Source: DATEMK01 sp035275625
GTDB lineage: Bacteria > Bacteroidota > Bacteroidia > AKYH767-A > OLB10
DNA: 6,920 nucleotides
Assembly (NCBI GenBank): GCA_035275625.1
Contig: DATEMK010000619.1
Coordinates: 1 to 6,920 of the forward strand
Reading direction: 5' to 3'
Below, piece after piece: positions 5,010 to 6,920 of the stretch (within the stretch, counting starts at the first letter, position 1; each line of letters begins with the position of its first letter). The notes beneath the pieces are model-generated. The model worked only from the letters and a program-made list of their open reading frames with translations. It was not told the DNA's origin and did no database searches. Position numbers and translations under genes: made by a program.

Positions 5010-6248
5010 TTGAAAAACACAAAAGAAATAAAGTGCTCCTTTTGCGGACGTGATAAAAGCGCGACCAATGTGCTTGTTGCCGGTATGTCTGCTCATATTT
5101 GTGATCAATGCATTGCCCAGGCGCAGTCCATAGTTAATGAGGAAGCGGCTGAAAAATTCCGGAGCACCTTATCCACAAACCTTCATTTGTTAAAGCCTGC
5201 AGAGATCATGGATTTTCTTGATCAATATGTGATAGGGCAGGTGGAAGCGAAAAAAGTTATTGCTGTTGCAGTTTATAATCACTATAAAAGATTAATTCAC
5301 CGGAACAAAAAAGAAGATGATGTGGAGATTGAAAAATCCAATATCATCATGGTGGGTGAAACCGGAACAGGAAAAACTTTGCTGGCAAGAACAATTGCAA
5401 GAATGTTAAATGTTCCTTTCTGCATTGCGGATGCAACAGTGCTCACCGAAGCAGGTTATGTAGGCGAAGATGTTGAAAGTGTTTTGACAAGATTGCTGCA
5501 GTCAGCGGATTATGATGTGGCTGCTGCCGAAAGAGGAATTGTTTATATTGATGAGATTGACAAAATAGCGCGCAAGTCGGACAACCCCTCCATAACCCGT
5601 GATGTTTCGGGCGAAGGTGTGCAGCAGGGTTTGCTGAAAATGCTTGAAAATACGATCATTAATGTTCCTCCCCAAGGCGGAAGAAAACATCCCGAGCAAA
5701 AAATGATTCCTGTTAACACGCAGAACATTTTATTTATATGCGGTGGTGCATTTGACGGAATTGAAAAAATAATTGCACGGAGGGTTCAGACACAGGCAAT
5801 CGGTTATTCAAATAAGAAGGAAGGCGCAGTGCTTGATAAGGATAACATGATGCAATACATTGCGCCCGCTGATTTGAGATCGTATGGCCTCATTCCTGAA
5901 TTGATCGGGCGATTACCGGTGATTACACATTTGCATCCTTTAGACCAGAAAACATTAAGAGCTATTTTAACCGAACCGAAAAATGCTTTAATAAAGCAAT
6001 ATGAAAAACTTTTTGAAATGGAAGGAATTAAACTTTCGTTTGAAAAAGAAGTATTGGATTTTATAGTTGAAAAGGCAATGGAATTCAAATTAGGCGCACG
6101 CGGCCTGAGATCTATCTGCGAAGCCATCATGCTTGATGCCATGTTTGAAACCCCCGGAAAAAAAACATCAAAGCAACTGGAAATTTCACTCGGTTATGCC
6201 CAGCAACAGTTTAACAAAACAAATGTTAATAAGTTGAAAGTGGCTTAG
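5010..6248 (+). CDS. clpX: ATP-dependent unfoldase ClpX
   Basis: 412 residues with the standard plan. The N-terminal zinc-binding dimerisation domain has four cysteines, C9, C12, C31 and C34. The AAA+ module has Walker A GETGTGKT (116-123, with Glu where Pro is usual), pore loop GYVG (149-152), Walker B VYIDE with D181-E182, the RKH pore loop at 225-227 and sensor-2 arginine R364 in LGARGLR. The ClpP-docking loop is IGY (264-266) instead of the E. coli IGF. It forms a hexamer that threads tagged or misfolded proteins into ClpP, encoded directly upstream. The start is inferred to be TTG: an in-frame stop lies at 4995-4997, and the first in-frame ATG (codon 26) would delete C9 and C12. An ATG at 5005 is out of frame and meets TGA at 5011, overlapping the TTG. 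The gene ends 13 bp from convergent folA. Confidence 0.97.
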   Translation: MKNTKEIKCSFCGRDKSATNVLVAGMSAHICDQCIAQAQSIVNEEAAEKFRSTLSTNLHLLKPAEIMDFLDQYVIGQVEAKKVIAVAVYNHYKRLIHRNKKEDDVEIEKSNIIMVGETGTGKTLLARTIARMLNVPFCIADATVLTEAGYVGEDVESVLTRLLQSADYDVAAAERGIVYIDEIDKIARKSDNPSITRDVSGEGVQQGLLKMLENTIINVPPQGGRKHPEQKMIPVNTQNILFICGGAFDGIEKIIARRVQTQAIGYSNKKEGAVLDKDNMMQYIAPADLRSYGLIPELIGRLPVITHLHPLDQKTLRAILTEPKNALIKQYEKLFEMEGIKLSFEKEVLDFIVEKAMEFKLGARGLRSICEAIMLDAMFETPGKKTSKQLEISLGYAQQQFNKTNVNKLKVA

Positions 6249-6261
6249 GGCGAAAAAAAAT

Positions 6262-6747
6262 CTAATTTATTTTCTCGTAATTTATAAACGAATAATCATA
6301 CGGGTTTTTTTCATCCGCTTTGTGATCTTCCCCGAAAGTAATTTTCCATTTTTCTTTTTCTAATTCAGGAAAAAAAACATCTCCGTCAAAAGATTGGTGG
6401 ATCCGGGTAAGATAAATTTTATCTGTCAATGGAATTGCTTTCTCAAAAATCTGTGCTCCTCCAATTATAAAAGCTTCATTATCGTCCCTGCAAAGTGCAA
6501 TCGCTTCTTCAAGCGAATCTGCAATCAAACAATTTTCTTTCTTAAAGCCTTTTTGACGGGTTACGATTATTGTTGTTCTGCCGGGTAAAGCTTTTCCGAT
6601 AGATTCAAAAGTTTTTCTTCCCATAATCATAGCATGCCCCATGGTAAGGCGCTTGAATCTTTTTAAATCTGCCGGCAGGTGCCACACGAGCTGGTTGTTT
6701 TTTCCGATAACACGATTTTCTCCGGTAGCTACGATAATTGAGATCAT
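6262..6747 (-). CDS. folA: Dihydrofolate reductase
   Basis: 161 residues, full length for the chromosomal bacterial enzyme. It reduces dihydrofolate to tetrahydrofolate with NADPH, feeding thymidylate and purine synthesis. The active-site residues fall at the same numbers as in E. coli: W22 and D27 in VWHLPADLKRFK, F31, T46 in GRKTFES, L54 and R57 in LPGR. The NADPH-binding motif IIGGAQIFE is at 94-102. The ATG at 6747 is the natural family start (MISIIVAT) and there is no Shine-Dalgarno. It lies 42 bp downstream of nadE on the same strand, suggesting co-transcription, and is convergent with clpX with only 13 bp between stops, so no separate terminator hairpin fits there. Confidence 0.97.
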   Translation of the reverse strand: MISIIVATGENRVIGKNNQLVWHLPADLKRFKRLTMGHAMIMGRKTFESIGKALPGRTTIIVTRQKGFKKENCLIADSLEEAIALCRDDNEAFIIGGAQIFEKAIPLTDKIYLTRIHQSFDGDVFFPELEKEKWKITFGEDHKADEKNPYDYSFINYEKIN

Positions 6748-6789
6748 AAATTTATTTTAATAAAATTCAAACCTGGCTTAATCACCTCA

Positions 6790-6920
6790 TCACGAAAGAT
6801 ATTTTCCTACAATCGGCATTCTTCTTCCCAGCCCAAAAGCCTTTGGTGACACACGCAAAATAGGCGGAGCCTGGAAACGTTTGTATTCATTTGTATTTAC
6901 CATTTTTAAAATCTTTCTTA
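6790..6920 (-). CDS. nadE: Glutamine-dependent NAD+ synthetase, C-terminal end only
   Basis: An open minus-strand frame enters from beyond the window and stops at TGA (6792-6790), giving 42 complete residues. The pattern N-EYKR-QAPP (residues 10-19 of the fragment), followed by LRVSPKAFG and GRRMPIVGKY, is the recognisable tail of the amidotransferase-type NAD synthetase, which converts deamido-NAD to NAD using ATP and glutamine-derived ammonia. The catalytic domains lie outside the window, so neither the glutaminase half nor intactness can be judged. It is upstream of folA on the same strand. Confidence 0.87.
   Translation of the reverse strand, partial: RKILKMVNTNEYKRFQAPPILRVSPKAFGLGRRMPIVGKYLS

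Noticed and set aside
5085..5087. First in-frame ATG of clpX (codon 26) as the start.
   Set aside because: It would remove C9 and C12 of the four-cysteine zinc site, which the TTG start at 5010 preserves.

Overview
The window looks like a chromosomal housekeeping segment of a Bacteroidota (Bacteroidetes) bacterium. It is AT-rich. Start codons lack recognisable Shine-Dalgarno sequences and follow A/T/C-rich leaders. The 2377-2503 intergenic region carries two good matches to the Bacteroidetes -7 promoter element TAnnTTTG, and the protein sequences (ClpX, ClpP, NadE tail) read as members of that phylum. No mobile-element genes, CRISPR array or defence genes were found.

Layout. 1-1020 (+): 3' part of an enolase-superfamily enzyme, best called a dipeptide epimerase. 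1057-1392 (-): small secreted N/Q/S/T-rich protein of unknown function. 1483-2376 (-): flavin-reductase-like FMN-binding protein. 2377-2727 has no protein gene but is busy: back-to-back promoters, a heptamer tract, tRNA-Leu(UAG), a broken second copy of the tRNA 3' end containing an 18-bp palindrome, and an octamer tract. 2728-6248 (+): tig, clpP, clpX. 6262-6747 (-): folA, convergent with clpX. 6790-6920 (-): C-terminal end of glutamine-dependent NAD synthetase, upstream of folA on the same strand.

How the genes work together. Trigger factor receives nascent chains at the ribosome, while ClpX unfolds substrates and feeds them to the ClpP peptidase chamber. Their adjacency is a widely conserved protein quality-control cluster and all catalytic residues are intact. 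NadE and FolA are cofactor enzymes (NAD and tetrahydrofolate) and may be co-transcribed. The epimerase fits recycling of cell-wall-derived dipeptides.

The protein content is ordinary. The unusual material is intergenic: (i) each element on the plus strand from the tRNA to clpX is immediately preceded by its own degenerate short tandem tract of period about 7-8 nt (less regular before clpX); (ii) two different GC-rich palindromes, one inside a duplicated tRNA 3' fragment and one interrupting the short repeats upstream of clpX; (iii) clpX appears to start at TTG, overlapping the stop of a two-codon ATG mini-ORF.
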